NCBI GenBank assembly: GCA_002751075.1
Contig: NAOQ01000230.1
Coordinates: forward strand, 21,463-46,280
DNA length: 24,818 bases
Source of the DNA: Ichthyophonus hoferi
Taxonomy: Eukaryota > Opisthokonta > Ichthyosporea > Ichthyophonida > Ichthyophonidae
Direction: 5' to 3'
The position numbers and the translations under genes are program-made. Each line of letters opens with the position of its first letter. Within the stretch, counting starts at the first letter, position 1. The notes beneath the pieces are model-generated. The model did not search any database and was not told where the DNA came from. It was given only the letters and a program-made list of their open reading frames with translations. This document shows positions 1-11,401 of the stretch, in pieces.

Positions 1-2096
1 ATAAAAATAGAGATAGAGATAAAGATAAAGATAAAGATAAAGATAAAGATAAAGATAAAGATAAAGATAAAGATAAAGATAGAGATAGAGAGAAAGAGAA
101 ACAGGAAGGAGATAGTAGTAGGACGCCTACCCCTTATGGTGTGTCCAAGACCCCTACCACCACTGGCGTAGCAACCTCTACCCAATCAACTATTACAATA
201 CGGTTTAATCACCAATCAGATGCTGTTTTGTCTACTGCACACTCTCCCCCATCTCCTAGTGTAATGGCGAATCGTATGGACCAGTTGTCAATTTTACCTA
301 AGTCTGAAGACGGAAAACAACTTCAGAAAGACTTGTTCATGAAAACTAAGATACCAACTGTTGTACGGTTGAAAACAGAAGGTGTTGATGAGAGCAATAC
401 AGTATCTGTCGAGGGAAAGTATAATAATAAGAAGTATACAGAAGGAGATCTTGAGAAAGATAGACAAGCTCAATTACAGCTACAACGAGAGAAGGAGACT
501 CCAGAGGAAAGGGAAAGACGGAAACGAAAGGAAAAAGAGAAAGAAAGAGAACGAGAGAAAGCTAGAGGGAAAGAGGCAGAGAAAGGGAGAGAGAGGCAAC
601 ATATCCCATCTGAACAAACTAGTAGTCATCGGCGACCACCTACGCCTTCCTCTACCCGTTCAGTAACCCCATCTGCTATGGATGGAGCTGCCACTAAACC
701 ACAAGAGACTCAGCATTTACGTAGTGTTAATGGGTCTATGGGGGCTATAGGGGAGGTAAAACGAGATATTAATATCATAAGAGAAGGAAATGGTCTCAGT
801 CACCGTCACAGTCTGTCTCCCACGACTGGTTCTAATTCACTTGCTACTTCCCCAGCTACCGTTCCTACCGTGCGGCCCAGGGCTCTAGGGGGCATGGCGG
901 TAGTTAGACGGCCCTCAACTTCCACATCACCCACTCTTGCTCCTGTTGCTATCTCCACACCGAGGGAGTCAGGCTTTAAGCATACACTATCTACAGGTAA
1001 AGAGGAGATGATTGAAGACAAACCAAAACAACCACAGCATATAGGGGAAGGGTCCCTTCGATCTTCTGCTTCTACCTCGCGCAACCAATCATTTGGTAGT
1101 CCATCCTTAACTCCTATCCTCAAGGTAACCACCTATGGGGATAGTGATGAACAGAGCCTCTCCACCACTGGGAATTCTTCCTACACTACCCCTGGTTTCA
1201 CACGAGCTCACACACCTACCCCTATCTCTCGTGGGGCTCTACCTGTTCACTCTCTTCCTTCTCGTCCTACTACTGCACCGCCTTTAGGTGGGGCTGGTCA
1301 AAGGGCATCTACACCAGGAAAGATGAATGCAAAGGAGATAAAGGAGGATATATCTGTGCTGTTTACGAAGAAAAAGTTAAAGAAACCCATCAGACTAGGG
1401 GGCGGTATGGCCCCCTCTGGTGATCATGGCCACATGTCTCCGGCAATTCTTGCGGAGCGGAAGACAGTATCACGTCAGGGGGCCAGCCCCAGCCATCGAC
1501 AGAGCGACACCACCACCAGTCCACATTTACAGAGAGACAAGGACAAAGAAGGTAGAAAGGGTTATACTACTACTACAAAGCCTCGAGTTGCAGGGGCTGG
1601 TGTCGGTGGGACAGGGGCAGGGAGCCGGTCAAATACCCCAGGTGGTGGCTTAGGGGCAGCTACTTCCACTGGAAAAACAAGCACAACAGCTAAGATTATC
1701 CCGACTACTACTTCTCCCCCAAAGACCACGGAGATCACTAAGGGGACAGACAATGAGGCTAATAAGCAGCCAGCTAAAGAATCAGACGGAGTCGGTCCGA
1801 AGGACATTGGGCCGGGTCAGGTTGCTGTTCCTGAACCGTTTGTGTATGTAAGGCCAAGAGCAATTAATCTCATGCCTGTCATGAAACTGCCCCCTAAACC
1901 CATTGAGCCATTTGAGGAGGAGGAACGGAAAGCTAAAGAGGGAATTACATTGGTAGCCGAACCCTTTACACCTCAGAGAAAGTGGGTTGGGGTAGATGGG
2001 AATTTGTGCGATGCAGGAAGGTTCTATAGGTGGACAGATAGAGTGCCTACGGCTATTCCTAGTTTAATATTAGCCCCATACACCCCTTTACTTTAA
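1..2096 (+). CDS. Low-complexity, Ser/Thr/Pro-rich protein of unknown function (3' part, 5' end outside window)
   Basis: The frame is open from base 3 to the TAA at 2094-2096 (697 residues visible) without an intron, so this is probably the last exon of a longer gene; the first in-frame ATG is well inside and there is no reason to take it as the start. The visible protein opens with a Lys-Asp run coded by an AAAGAT repeat, followed by long Ser/Thr/Pro-rich stretches full of SP and TP dipeptides. Around bases 450-600 there is a highly charged Arg/Lys/Glu block that could form a single helix or coiled coil. The last 90 residues or so are less repetitive and hold aromatic residues (a RKWVGVDGN segment, then GRFYRWTDRVP), the only part that looks like a folded or conserved motif. 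Most of it is predicted to be disordered. Base composition is clearly richer in G and C than the spacer after it. I do not recognise the family and infer no function. Confidence 0.75.
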   Translation, partial: KNRDRDKDKDKDKDKDKDKDKDKDKDRDREKEKQEGDSSRTPTPYGVSKTPTTTGVATSTQSTITIRFNHQSDAVLSTAHSPPSPSVMANRMDQLSILPKSEDGKQLQKDLFMKTKIPTVVRLKTEGVDESNTVSVEGKYNNKKYTEGDLEKDRQAQLQLQREKETPEERERRKRKEKEKEREREKARGKEAEKGRERQHIPSEQTSSHRRPPTPSSTRSVTPSAMDGAATKPQETQHLRSVNGSMGAIGEVKRDINIIREGNGLSHRHSLSPTTGSNSLATSPATVPTVRPRALGGMAVVRRPSTSTSPTLAPVAISTPRESGFKHTLSTGKEEMIEDKPKQPQHIGEGSLRSSASTSRNQSFGSPSLTPILKVTTYGDSDEQSLSTTGNSSYTTPGFTRAHTPTPISRGALPVHSLPSRPTTAPPLGGAGQRASTPGKMNAKEIKEDISVLFTKKKLKKPIRLGGGMAPSGDHGHMSPAILAERKTVSRQGASPSHRQSDTTTSPHLQRDKDKEGRKGYTTTTKPRVAGAGVGGTGAGSRSNTPGGGLGAATSTGKTSTTAKIIPTTTSPPKTTEITKGTDNEANKQPAKESDGVGPKDIGPGQVAVPEPFVYVRPRAINLMPVMKLPPKPIEPFEEEERKAKEGITLVAEPFTPQRKWVGVDGNLCDAGRFYRWTDRVPTAIPSLILAPYTPLL
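18..83 (+). repeat. In-frame AAAGAT hexanucleotide microsatellite coding for Lys-Asp
   Basis: About ten tandem copies of AAAGAT, flanked by AGAGAT variants, lie in the open frame of the gene at the left edge and read as alternating Lys and Asp. Six-base units keep the frame when copy number changes, so length variation would alter only the charged run. Confidence 0.9.
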
Positions 2097-4904
2097 CATT
2101 GCACGGGTTTTATGTTACTTGTTTCATTTTAGTTTCACGGGTTCGATGCTTTTTTTATATATAGTTTATCGTGTGAGGGGCTCGCGTATAGGAAGCAACA
2201 CAAGTGTATAGTTGAGTATTAACAGAATAGTTTTGTTATATACGAGTCATCTGTCCCCCATTGGTAAACCGAGTAACTCATATATATACTATACCTTTTG
2301 CTTACCAACTAATCTCATCTTACCTTCACCATTCTACTCATTTACTATCAGTAGGCTCGCCTACAGATGGGCTTAGGCAATGTAATTTCATGATAGTTTT
2401 AAAGTTGCATACACCTATTATATACATACTATCATACATTTACACATCATCAAACACCCATACATACACAATAATATGTATATAGGATAATTTAGGTAGA
2501 TATTACATGTCTGAGTTTTTTTTTTCTGAAGTGTGGCCGGTCCTAGTTTACCACGAATTGCATAATGATAGCATATTAGTTAAGGAAGAGATAAAATTTT
2601 GAAATCGAGTTATTTATGTTATAGTTTCCATTGCGTTGTGGTTCAGTAATTGAATTCTTGGAGGAAGTTGATAGTGTTAGGAAATCAGTGGTCAGATTGG
2701 TAATTTATTGAAGATTAGCAATTTCACTGCGATGACTGTCACCCGGATGGTTTGATTGGCCTAATATCACTCATCTAGATATAGTTTATTTTTATTGGTT
2801 CGGATTTCTAGATCTATATTACCCGATTTAGCATCCCTAGATTTAGCTTTTACCTTGCCTGTTGGGCGGCCACTAAAACTGTGTTTCTTAGTTGTGGCAA
2901 ATATAAAGCGAATAACTCTGTAATGATGTTTATTGCTGCAGCCAATACATTGGTAGAAAAATGTTGAATTGCAACAGTTTAAATTTTTTTCTTGGAGTTT
3001 TGTAATAGCAATTAACTATATATCTAGACGAGTAATAGATTCTTTTTGCATTGTCGTACGGATTTACTGCTTATAGATTGCTTCCATCCTATATGTCTAT
3101 ATATATTATTATTGTGTACATAATGTATAATTGTTTACCTGTGATATCTATCATAGATGGCAGGATTTGGGCATCTTGATGAAGATAAGTAAGCACAGTA
3201 AGCATGCATATTAAACATTAAGGAAATAAATGATTTGTACCTTTGTTTATTCGTCTTCAAGGAAATTGCAACTTTGAGCCCTTTAGAATCTTCTATATAT
3301 GTATGCATGTCTGTATGTTGGTATTAATGTATGTTTTCTACTGCACTACTAACCATACCCATAGCAGTTTCACTTCTTAGATAAAACGCAACGGCACACT
3401 TTTTACTAGGTCTAAGTATGGCTGTTGCCAATAGAATAGACTACGATAAAGTTATAGATTATATTTTAAAATTTTATATTTATAAATATCATAGATTCAT
3501 ATCAATAAAATAGTAAAGGATACTATTATATATATGAATGTATGAAAAGATTCTATGCAGCGAAGTATTTTCATTTGATATAGTGACAACCAAAAGAGTT
3601 GAGTATAATAGTGTTTATCCAAATGTAGGAAGGTTTACTACTGGGCTTTGCTTGTGAATAGATAAATTATAACGACAATACAACATAATATAGCTTCCAG
3701 ATTAATTAAGGCTAAATAACAAAAATATAGCAACATCAAGTTGAAATCATTCATAGTTATTTAAACAATATAATACACCGACATAGCTTTTTACTTAAGA
3801 ATCATAAAATTACAATATGGGATTATTTGGAAATGGCATCACTGACCAGTACAGGGGAACCCAAAATGATAAAAAGCATGAACCATTTTAAATCTAATGC
3901 TATGCTATCTATGTACCACTAGTTTATTGAATAGATCGACATTAAAGGTAGATTAAAATTAAATTATTCTACATATACATGAAGGGTTTTGACTATAGGC
4001 TTACAATGATAGTTAATCCTGCATATATATACATGTGTTTGTAAAATGGTTACTTTAGATTACATGACTAGTTATATTTGATCTTGTTATTAATGACAGA
4101 TATTTTTCTACGATTTATTCATCGAATGGCCTATTTATTACCAATAGTAAAAACCATCACTAGGATAAAACTGGTACAAAGGCATACACCAACTCTATCA
4201 TATAAAATATCTTGACAATAAACCAATCTGGTCAATAATTTTTGGAATCTGTAAATTACTTGGTATATTAATATGTATTAGAATATGAATTTATAACTTT
4301 CGTTCTAATGAAATCTATGCAGCTAATAAAATAGTAGAGTGCTAATCTAACATTTCGTACTACTTATTTGAGGAATTTTTTTCTCGTCTGGACCAAGATA
4401 AGCTATGATTGGATGATTGGATGATTGGATCGCATACTTATTGTGAATTGTAATTGACTATTTTTAATTTATTGTTGAAATAAACTGAAGATAGACTTAA
4501 TCATTGGCCCATGGGCCTATTATAAGATTAGAATAATCGTCCCTGTAATATTGTATAATCTAGTTAATCGATCATTCCATTCCGCCACGATATTATATAT
4601 TGTTTTTATTAAAAAACTTGGGAAACATGTTATATGCTTTTGGTGTAATCCTTAGAGCCTACGGTATTTGTAAATATGCCATTTTATTTGCTTTATAGAT
4701 AATTTTTGAGCTGAAAGAAACTGATTCTCTTAATTTATTTCTCCCAAAACAACTTATATAGTGGGTCTCTGGCCGGTCTAGTTCTTGTAAACTGAGGACA
4801 CTAACTGTGCTTTGTTTTTTTGTTCATCGTTGAGCTCAAAGACTCAAGTAAAGCCATAAAGCATTGAACAAAATAATCGTTCTCTAATCAATATCAAAGT
4901 AAAG
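2097..4904. other. AT-rich spacer, no gene seen
   Basis: About 2.8 kb between the first gene and MMAB. No reading frame of convincing composition, no tRNA-like cloverleaf and no transposon ends were found on either strand. It holds short simple repeats, such as three copies of GATGATTG near 4404-4430. I could not pick out a clear poly(A) signal for the upstream gene or a TATA box for MMAB. Confidence 0.6.
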
Positions 4905-7511
4905 ATGTTGCGACGAACCATCCCCCTAGCAACAATTCATTACACAGGATTGCAGGGTCGGGTGTTAAGCTTGAGCTTGTCTGTATTGAAAGAGAGAAGA
5001 GCGTACTGCAGTAATACAGATAAAGGTGCAAATAGACCTGAGTTGCCAAAGAGAATTAAAATTTATACACGCACAGGTGATAAAGGTATGTGTTTATATT
5101 TATGAATTTACCTGTTAGGTAACGAATAGGATTTAAAGAAAATATGATCCTCCTCGATTGCATATTTAGAAAGGGTAAATGCTGATCTTGCCAGTGAACG
5201 TAATTTCATGCTCTTTCTTTTTTCTTTCTTTTTTCCTATTCTTTCTGACTATTGTTTTTATTTTCTTCTCATCTTTTTCTTCATTGCTAAAACAGGTATC
5301 TCCAGCTTATTCACTGGGGAAAGAAGACCTAAAGATGATATTTTATTTAGTGCTTTAGGTGATTGTGATGAACTAAATTCATTTATTGGGTTGTCAAGAG
5401 AATATTGTGTACAGTCAAACATTAGCTTGGCCAAAGAACTAGAGGATGTTCAGTGCATGTTACAGGTAGATTTTCTTGTGTAAGAGAATATATATTGTGA
5501 TAAATAGGTGTGATGATTGACATCTATTCCTGTATGCATATGTTGTATTTACATGTATATACGATATATATGCATGTGATATCTGCTTATGTATTTAAGA
5601 TATATAAGGAATATATGTGTATACATATACTTATACATACCCGTCAACATTTTTTATCACAGGAAAATTTCCTGATTGGGTTTCATTAATTAATCAATTA
5701 AGATATTGTTGTATTTTAGATTATTTCATACCTCATTATCTATTTATTTTTTCTATCCGCTTTCCTCTTTTATACATAGATCCTGCCATACTCATTCACT
5801 CACGCTCTATCTTTCATCTTTCATACAAATGCTTCAATGCTTTTGATTAAGATAAATACCTAGTTCACTCTATATTGATTGCAATCATTTTCCTTTGCAT
5901 CCCTTCAGCTTCTCTTTAATCATTGGGCTATTCTCCTTTAACTTTGCTGCTATGTCAATCATTTTCTTCTTTTAAAGATTATCATAGCATTTCTTATATT
6001 TAATTATATATACCTTTATTTTCTCATTACGTTATTATCAATTAATTTGTTACATATTTACATTCAACCAATAGGAGGCGGCCAGTTCAATAGCCACTCC
6101 ACGCCATTCTCTCTCTCTCCGCTCAGCTAAACTTCATCGGACATCGTTTAGAGGTGAGTATATAAAGAAGATGGAGGACTGGATTGACAGTATGGACAGA
6201 GAGCTTTCTCCTCTCACTCAATTTATTCTTCCTTCGGGAGGTAAATGTGCGACACATTTACACGTTGCACGGGCTGTATGCAGGTAAGGGATATATATAA
6301 TAGAGGTGGAGGAAGCATGAATCTAATATGCTATACATTATCTTGCCTATGCTCTGATCTGGGGTTATATAGTTATATATTTGTATGGCAAGGAATGTGT
6401 GAGTGGTTCTATGCACATGTAAGTGTTTGTCTAGATGTCTTAAAGGAGGTGCTTATGTTTTGTGGGATAGTGTGGACAAGGGTATAACGGGAAAGTAATG
6501 AAATATAAGCATATTAGAATAAGAAACTAACAAGGAGGAATGCATAAAGAATAGAGTATAATTGTTAGATGAGACATAAACAACATGACTAGAATCGAGG
6601 GTTCCCCTTTGTATGTATATAACTAAACTAGTTACCTTCGGTTACCATTATCTTCTACGTGTTTTTTTTTTTTTTTTCTTCAATAATAAATATTATAATA
6701 AAGTATTACAATGAGAACGGGTTTCATAGCAATTTTATAATTAAACAAACAAATAAATACGCATATATATATACGCATATATATATATAGAAAAAGAATA
6801 AACAAACCAATAATTAAGTAAATAACTAAACAATTGTTTTTAATAAATAAATGAGTTTTTTTTTTTGATTTTTTGATTTTTGATTTTGTTTATGCAAGTA
6901 TTGTAGATCTTCTACTTCTATATCCCATTAGATATTTAGCTACATTTCCTAAATATTTATTGTGCCATCCGCTAATACTTCAATTTTATTGCATACCTGA
7001 ATATACGTGGTTCTTAACGGGCCAATATAATGACTGCTTGGCATATTAAAACTTTAAAAATTCGATGTTATTGCTTTGTTTTATTTTTGTTTTATTTTTC
7101 CTTTCTCCCTAACATTATTCATACTTATATACCCATTCTCCCCTATTGTTATTTTCCTTCTTCTTATAGCATTACACTTTCTCTTTACTTTAAGTTGTGT
7201 TAATTTTTGCTTGCTTTCCTTTTTGGCATATTCAACTCAAAGCCAAAACTACACACAAACATACAAAAACATAAAGGAACATTCACTTAATATTATGTTC
7301 TTTTCTTTCTCTCCCTCTCACATGCAGGAGGTTAGAGAGACAAATAGTATCTCTAATAAGAGTAGGCGAGGTAGAAGATGACATAGGGAGGTTTATCAAT
7401 CGTCTTAGTGATGCTTTATTTACTGCGGCAAGATATGTATCAATGAAAGACATAAAGCCAGAGACATGCTATAAAGCAAATAGGGGAAGGACATCTACCA
7501 GAGAGTTTTGA
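4905..7511 (+). CDS. MMAB: Mitochondrial ATP:cob(I)alamin adenosyltransferase (PduO type), complete, four exons
   Basis: The enzyme moves the adenosyl group of ATP onto cob(I)alamin to make adenosylcobalamin, the cofactor of mitochondrial methylmalonyl-CoA mutase. Exons are 4905-5085, 5296-5465, 6075-6283 and 7328-7511; all junctions are GT-AG and in phase, giving 247 residues, close to the roughly 250 of human MMAB. Residues 1-35 are rich in Arg, Ser and Leu and lack acidic residues until a Glu at about 30, as expected of a mitochondrial presequence. The ATP-binding N-terminal motif YTRTGDKG is at 54-61, split by intron 1 in its last Gly, and runs on into ISSLFTGERRPKDD. SSIATPR follows near 122, then FILPSGG at 167-173 and RAVCRRLERQ at 183-192, split by intron 3. 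GRFINRLSDALFTAARY closes the fold at 207-223. The ATG is the first in frame and begins the targeting peptide. No disabling change is seen. ATTAAA at 7714-7719 may be the poly(A) signal, but this is weak. Confidence 0.96.
5086..7327 (+). other. Introns of MMAB
   Basis: Intron 1 is 5086-5295 and ends in a T-rich tract and AACAG; intron 2 is 5466-6074; intron 3 is 6284-7327 and ends in CATGCAG. Intron 3 contains a 16-17 base poly(T) run near 6661, short T-rich GATTTTT repeats near 6858-6888 and AT-rich filler. I see no nested gene in them. Confidence 0.85.
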
Positions 7512-9480
7512 CATTATGTCATGTTGACAGGCTGTATCATAAAAGGATAAGTAAGTGGAATAGGGTTGTAGGAAAATATGGCACTGAATACAAGCTATTA
7601 TATAGTTATAGATAATAGTGGATGTAATAGATGGCGTGATAATCCACTTCTGATTAACGCATATTTTGTAGTCTTTTTATACAGTCGTTTGTCTTTGTAG
7701 TTTACAACCACGAATTAAATGTCACAAGTCTTTCCTAAAATAGAAATGCAAGGACCTTGATCAAGTGTAAATATAATTTTGGTTTATAAAGTAGGTCTTC
7801 ATAAACTGTATATTTTTTCAAGTATATTTTGACTTTATATGAATGGATACTATCTTGTTGTTGTGAAATATACATCTAGAGAGAGTTTAATGAACGTGTC
7901 TTCAGTACCCGCTAGTTAATCTAGGATATAACCCCTCATCGCCGAATGGGAGGAACTTGGAGCAACAATCGATTGACTTTAATATCATATTGACAGTAGT
8001 ATAGTGGGGTTTAAGATATCAATATAGTAAAAAATAACCCAAACTAGTGAGAATTTATCTGTTTTTTTTTTTTTTTTTTTTTGTTTTTAAAAAAAAATGG
8101 CGACTTAGGAATCTTCAGGAAAATGCTTTTTTTAAAAGTATAGTGTTTTATGACCATGACGTGGTCGGATATTACACCAGCCCTTCAACCTGGATGTAAA
8201 TGTACAGATCTTAAAAAAACACTGGCCACGATAGATTGGAATTACAACAGCAAGATACTTGTTTGTTTTTTAATTTTAATTTCAAGTTTCTCTATCTAAT
8301 TTGAAATGTCACTCCATCGAAACCGAATCCTATTCCGTACATGCAAGCTCATATCATCCATACTGCCTTTTCATTATAGAAATGTGAGTTTAGCACAATA
8401 TTAATTTCAAATCTACTCGTTGTTTTCAAGAAAAATCCCTTATACTTAGTTAATTAATCAGGTATGCGATATGCGATAAAGGCATGTTATAATCCGCGAA
8501 GAAAATAAATTTTCCCGTGACATTTATCAATATATGTCATAATATTTTATTGCAATAATAATACAATGTTATTTTGTGTTTTCTGGGTCAGGTCAGGGTT
8601 TCATAAAAATTTAATGATCTATTGAGAGGTAGGTTATTGGTCCATTTTATCGGTTCAATGAACACTTCGTGATTCGTTATCTTCAATTGATTTATAATCC
8701 AACTAAATCGAGTTTAAAAATAGGTCCACAGATGAAAATGACGTCATTATGGCCTAAACTCATATGATTACTATCACCCACTTGAAACTTGCTAAACAAT
8801 TAGCCAGTTGATTCATACTCCGTGAGTAAAACCAATTTATTTAAAAAATACTATACCCATCCTAGTTAAAAAAATAAATTGAATTAATTACCAATTGAAA
8901 CACACAATCAGATTTAATTCAAAATGAACGCAAAAGTTAGTCTATATTTAAATATATGGGGATTTCCAGAAAAGCGCCAAAACTGAAATCAACCCCGCAC
9001 AAAACAAAAGCTGAAATTAACGTAGCTTCATCATTAAGCCCAATAATAAGTACTGGTATACTGTTGTCACGCCATTAATAACGTTGTAGTGGATAATCCC
9101 AATGGGGGAGGCACCAATCTAGTCAGTTTTTTGAGTTGTTGGTATAATCAGTACAGCATTAGTTGCCTTACACAGGTTAATAGTAAAGCTCATTGCATAA
9201 CTTTGAAATATGTTTATTTCAAAATTCATCTAAAACTATCGGAATTCAGGCCATGCCAATTCAAACTTAATATATCGTCCTCATGTTTCTCCTACTTGTA
9301 TCAATTTATCTCAATCGTAATAGTAATATGTATTGCCTTTATCACCCTTGCTCAATTGGCAGCCAAGTTAGTGAGCACCTCATTTGGAACGCTTAGCTGG
9401 AGCAATCAAATTGTGCGTATTTATATCATATTCTACCAATAGACGAGTAGAAATCCTCTAATCCACTAAAATTGCTTACG
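7512..9480. other. AT-rich spacer after MMAB, no gene seen
   Basis: This stretch starts with the MMAB 3' untranslated region and continues as AT-rich sequence with a poly(T) run of about 20 bases near 8061-8082. A 117-codon open frame at 9089-9442 begins with GTG, has an AT-driven composition and is not supported as a gene. Confidence 0.55.
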
Positions 9481-9505
9481 ACTAATCAGCAGCCTATTTG
9501 ACACA

Positions 9506-9527
9506 ACCAATGATTGGTTTATAAAAT
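9506..9527 (+). promoter_or_regulatory. Paired CCAAT boxes and TATA box
   Basis: CCAAT at 9507-9511 and its inverse ATTGG at 9513-9517 form a near palindrome, directly followed by TATAAAAT at 9520-9527. This arrangement would place a plus-strand start of transcription near 9550, about 150 bases before the ATG at 9706. It is the most convincing core promoter in the window by eye. Confidence 0.5.
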
Positions 9528-9705
9528 ACTGTGCCCAATCATCAATAATCAACGACTCTCCCGAGCTCTACGACTAATAAATACAAAAACGAGCACAACA
9601 GTAAGAATCAATCAGTCAAACAACACATATTAAACTGTGCTTGGTTTAGTTTTTTTTCTAGTTTTCATTTTTTTTCCATTGTATTACTGGTTTCCCATAG
9701 CAACC

Positions 9706-10266
9706 ATGTTTACGTTAATTATGCAATTGATTGGGGAAATCACATCCACTTTGGGTAGAAGATATAATGATGCTACCACTTACAGTGATGATGATTTAGA
9801 GGTTTCACCCGTACCAGCTAAAACTCCAGTTTGTCACTCGCCTGTATCAGAAAAGCATACGCTTGACCATACGGCAATTGCACCAGCAGAAAGCTTACGT
9901 ATTTTTACAGACCATACGGCAATTGCATCAACAGAAAGCTTACGTATTTTTTCATCATTTAAAGATAATCTTGTTATCAGAGAACAGGAGAAAGCATTGT
10001 TGAGCAAAATGCAGAAGAAGCCGAATATGGATATAAAAGGGGATGCCGAAGGAGCCATGAACAAATGGCATGGATTATTGGTGCATTTACAGAAGGCATC
10101 TCTTATGCGAACACATCTAGACAATCAGATACCATTCCCTACATACGAACAACGTACTTACTCGTCTGCCAAGATATTTTCCCCTATGTTCCAAACAACC
10201 TTTCACTCCCTACAGTCGAGTCCCCTACCTGTACTGCTACGCGATAGGCACCAATCCACCAATTAA
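9706..10266 (+). CDS. Possible orphan gene, 186 codons, overlapping a second open frame
   Basis: An ATG in a reasonable context (CAACCATGT) opens 186 codons ending at TAA 10264-10266, downstream of a CCAAT/TATA promoter. The frame extends 23 codons further upstream but those are poly-T derived, and CCCATAG just before the ATG could be a splice acceptor in the leader. G+C is higher than the flanks, which favours coding. The product would be polar, with a 15-residue tandem repeat (DHTAIAPAESLRIF type) at about residues 54-83, and shows no domain or motif that I recognise. A different frame is also open from 9969 to 10250 and looks at least as protein-like (it contains HEQMAWIIGAFTEGISYAN and DIFPYVPNN). 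The true product may therefore use that frame through splicing, for instance at the CAG ending at 9980. A single exon of a longer gene is also possible. Treat as hypothetical. Confidence 0.4.
   Translation: MFTLIMQLIGEITSTLGRRYNDATTYSDDDLEVSPVPAKTPVCHSPVSEKHTLDHTAIAPAESLRIFTDHTAIASTESLRIFSSFKDNLVIREQEKALLSKMQKKPNMDIKGDAEGAMNKWHGLLVHLQKASLMRTHLDNQIPFPTYEQRTYSSAKIFSPMFQTTFHSLQSSPLPVLLRDRHQSTN
9865..9954 (+). repeat. Tandem 45-bp duplication
   Basis: Two adjacent 45-base copies (9865-9909 and 9910-9954) differ at only about three to four bases. Both keep the 9706 frame, adding 15 codons. The high identity points to a fairly recent duplication. Confidence 0.85.
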
Positions 10267-11372
10267 TGGATAACGCTGTTGTAAATATATAAACCATAGG
10301 AATATTACAGCTAGTATAATATATTATGCACAACTCCTGACTACTGGGTAGATTCAACCCATATATTTCATTATATTAAATAGAAAACTATATTTCATAC
10401 TGCCTAGTCTACTAGGTAAGATTACACATCTTTGGGTGGTGCCCAATAATCGAATTGATCTCAGACCAAGACTTTGAACAAAAAGTATGGGAAAGCTGGG
10501 ATTTCAGAATGTCCTTGCAGGCTGACTTTTGGAAGTCATATCAGTACGAAAATAAAAAATAAAAAATGTATATAAAGTTTATACAATACTCATTGGGATT
10601 AAATTGAAAACCTTTATGGTTGACCATATAAAACATGATTTATTTATAAACAGATACAGATACCAATGTATCGAATATGTAAATTACTTAATTATTACTG
10701 ATTGATTCATTGGCATTTTCTATGACCTCAAGTTGTCAAATATAGTTAAATATAGAGCATAGGAAAAGTATAAATATCAAAATAATTAATGAGGGGTTCA
10801 TAAGTAGTCTCTGTATAAAATGGCATATTTACGAGGTATAAAAAGGTTCTGTCTGAGATAGATTGGGGACTCCTGATTCTGTAGTGATACCGAATAAAGG
10901 TTACGGTTTCTAACCCCACTTCTCTACTTGCACTAGTTGGCTGAAATCAACGGTTTCACTGGATCCATATTATCTCGCCGCATTGTTTTATGTCTACCAA
11001 TAATGGTGTATTCTGGGAGCAGCCATCAAGAGTATTTGTACCCGGAGTACAATATGCAGAATAATACTGATTATTGATTGACATAGGCTAAGGGAACTAT
11101 TCCTTCTAAGTCATAGTTTATTTTTCAATGGTATACGCATATGTAAATAATGGTACATATAGCTATCCTAACTAAACATTCAACAGAAACAACTACGAGA
11201 TAAACACTGCTACCAGTTTATCTATAAAGAGGAAATGATGCCAAGTAGTCCATTCCTATTAAAATATTATCATATACAACCAGCTTCCATTCTGGCAATC
11301 ACCTAGTCTTTTCCCCCTCGAGCTGGCCAAAACAAAAAAAAAATGACCACCATCAAACATGACTCATTATAG
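10267..11372. other. AT-rich spacer, no gene seen
   Basis: About 1.1 kb between the possible orphan gene and the 3' end of the minus-strand transporter gene. No convincing frame, RNA gene or repeat family is visible on either strand. ATTAAA at 10375-10380 could serve as a poly(A) signal for the orphan gene, but such a hexamer is expected by chance in this composition. Confidence 0.5.
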
Positions 11373-11378
11373 TTTATT
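11373..11378 (-). terminator. Poly(A) signal of the transporter gene
   Basis: TTTATT on the plus strand reads AATAAA on the minus strand, 23 bases after the transporter stop codon. It implies a very short 3' untranslated region of roughly 40-50 bases. Confidence 0.6.
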
Positions 11379-11401
11379 TCTAAAACATTTCCCCTCCCTC
11401 T

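Noticed and set aside
806-1807. Minus-strand frames of 81-108 codons inside the first gene
   Set aside because: They are antisense shadows of the long plus-strand coding frame, whose codon pattern keeps several frames open.
2138-2150. ACGGGTTCGATGC, resembling a tRNA T-arm / B box
   Set aside because: No matching A box, anticodon arm or acceptor stem lies around it.
6245-6487. 80-codon plus-strand frame across the MMAB exon 3 donor
   Set aside because: It is out of frame with the MMAB protein and runs into intron 3; no independent support.
8061-8350. Poly(T) run at 8061-8082, read on the minus strand as the tail of a SINE
   Set aside because: Upstream on the minus strand there is a vague A-box-like TGGCCAGTG but no proper B box and no target-site duplication that I could find; a plain homopolymer run is enough.
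9089-9442. 117-codon plus-strand frame
   Set aside because: It begins with GTG, has AT-driven composition and no recognisable motif; no splice sites join it to a neighbour.
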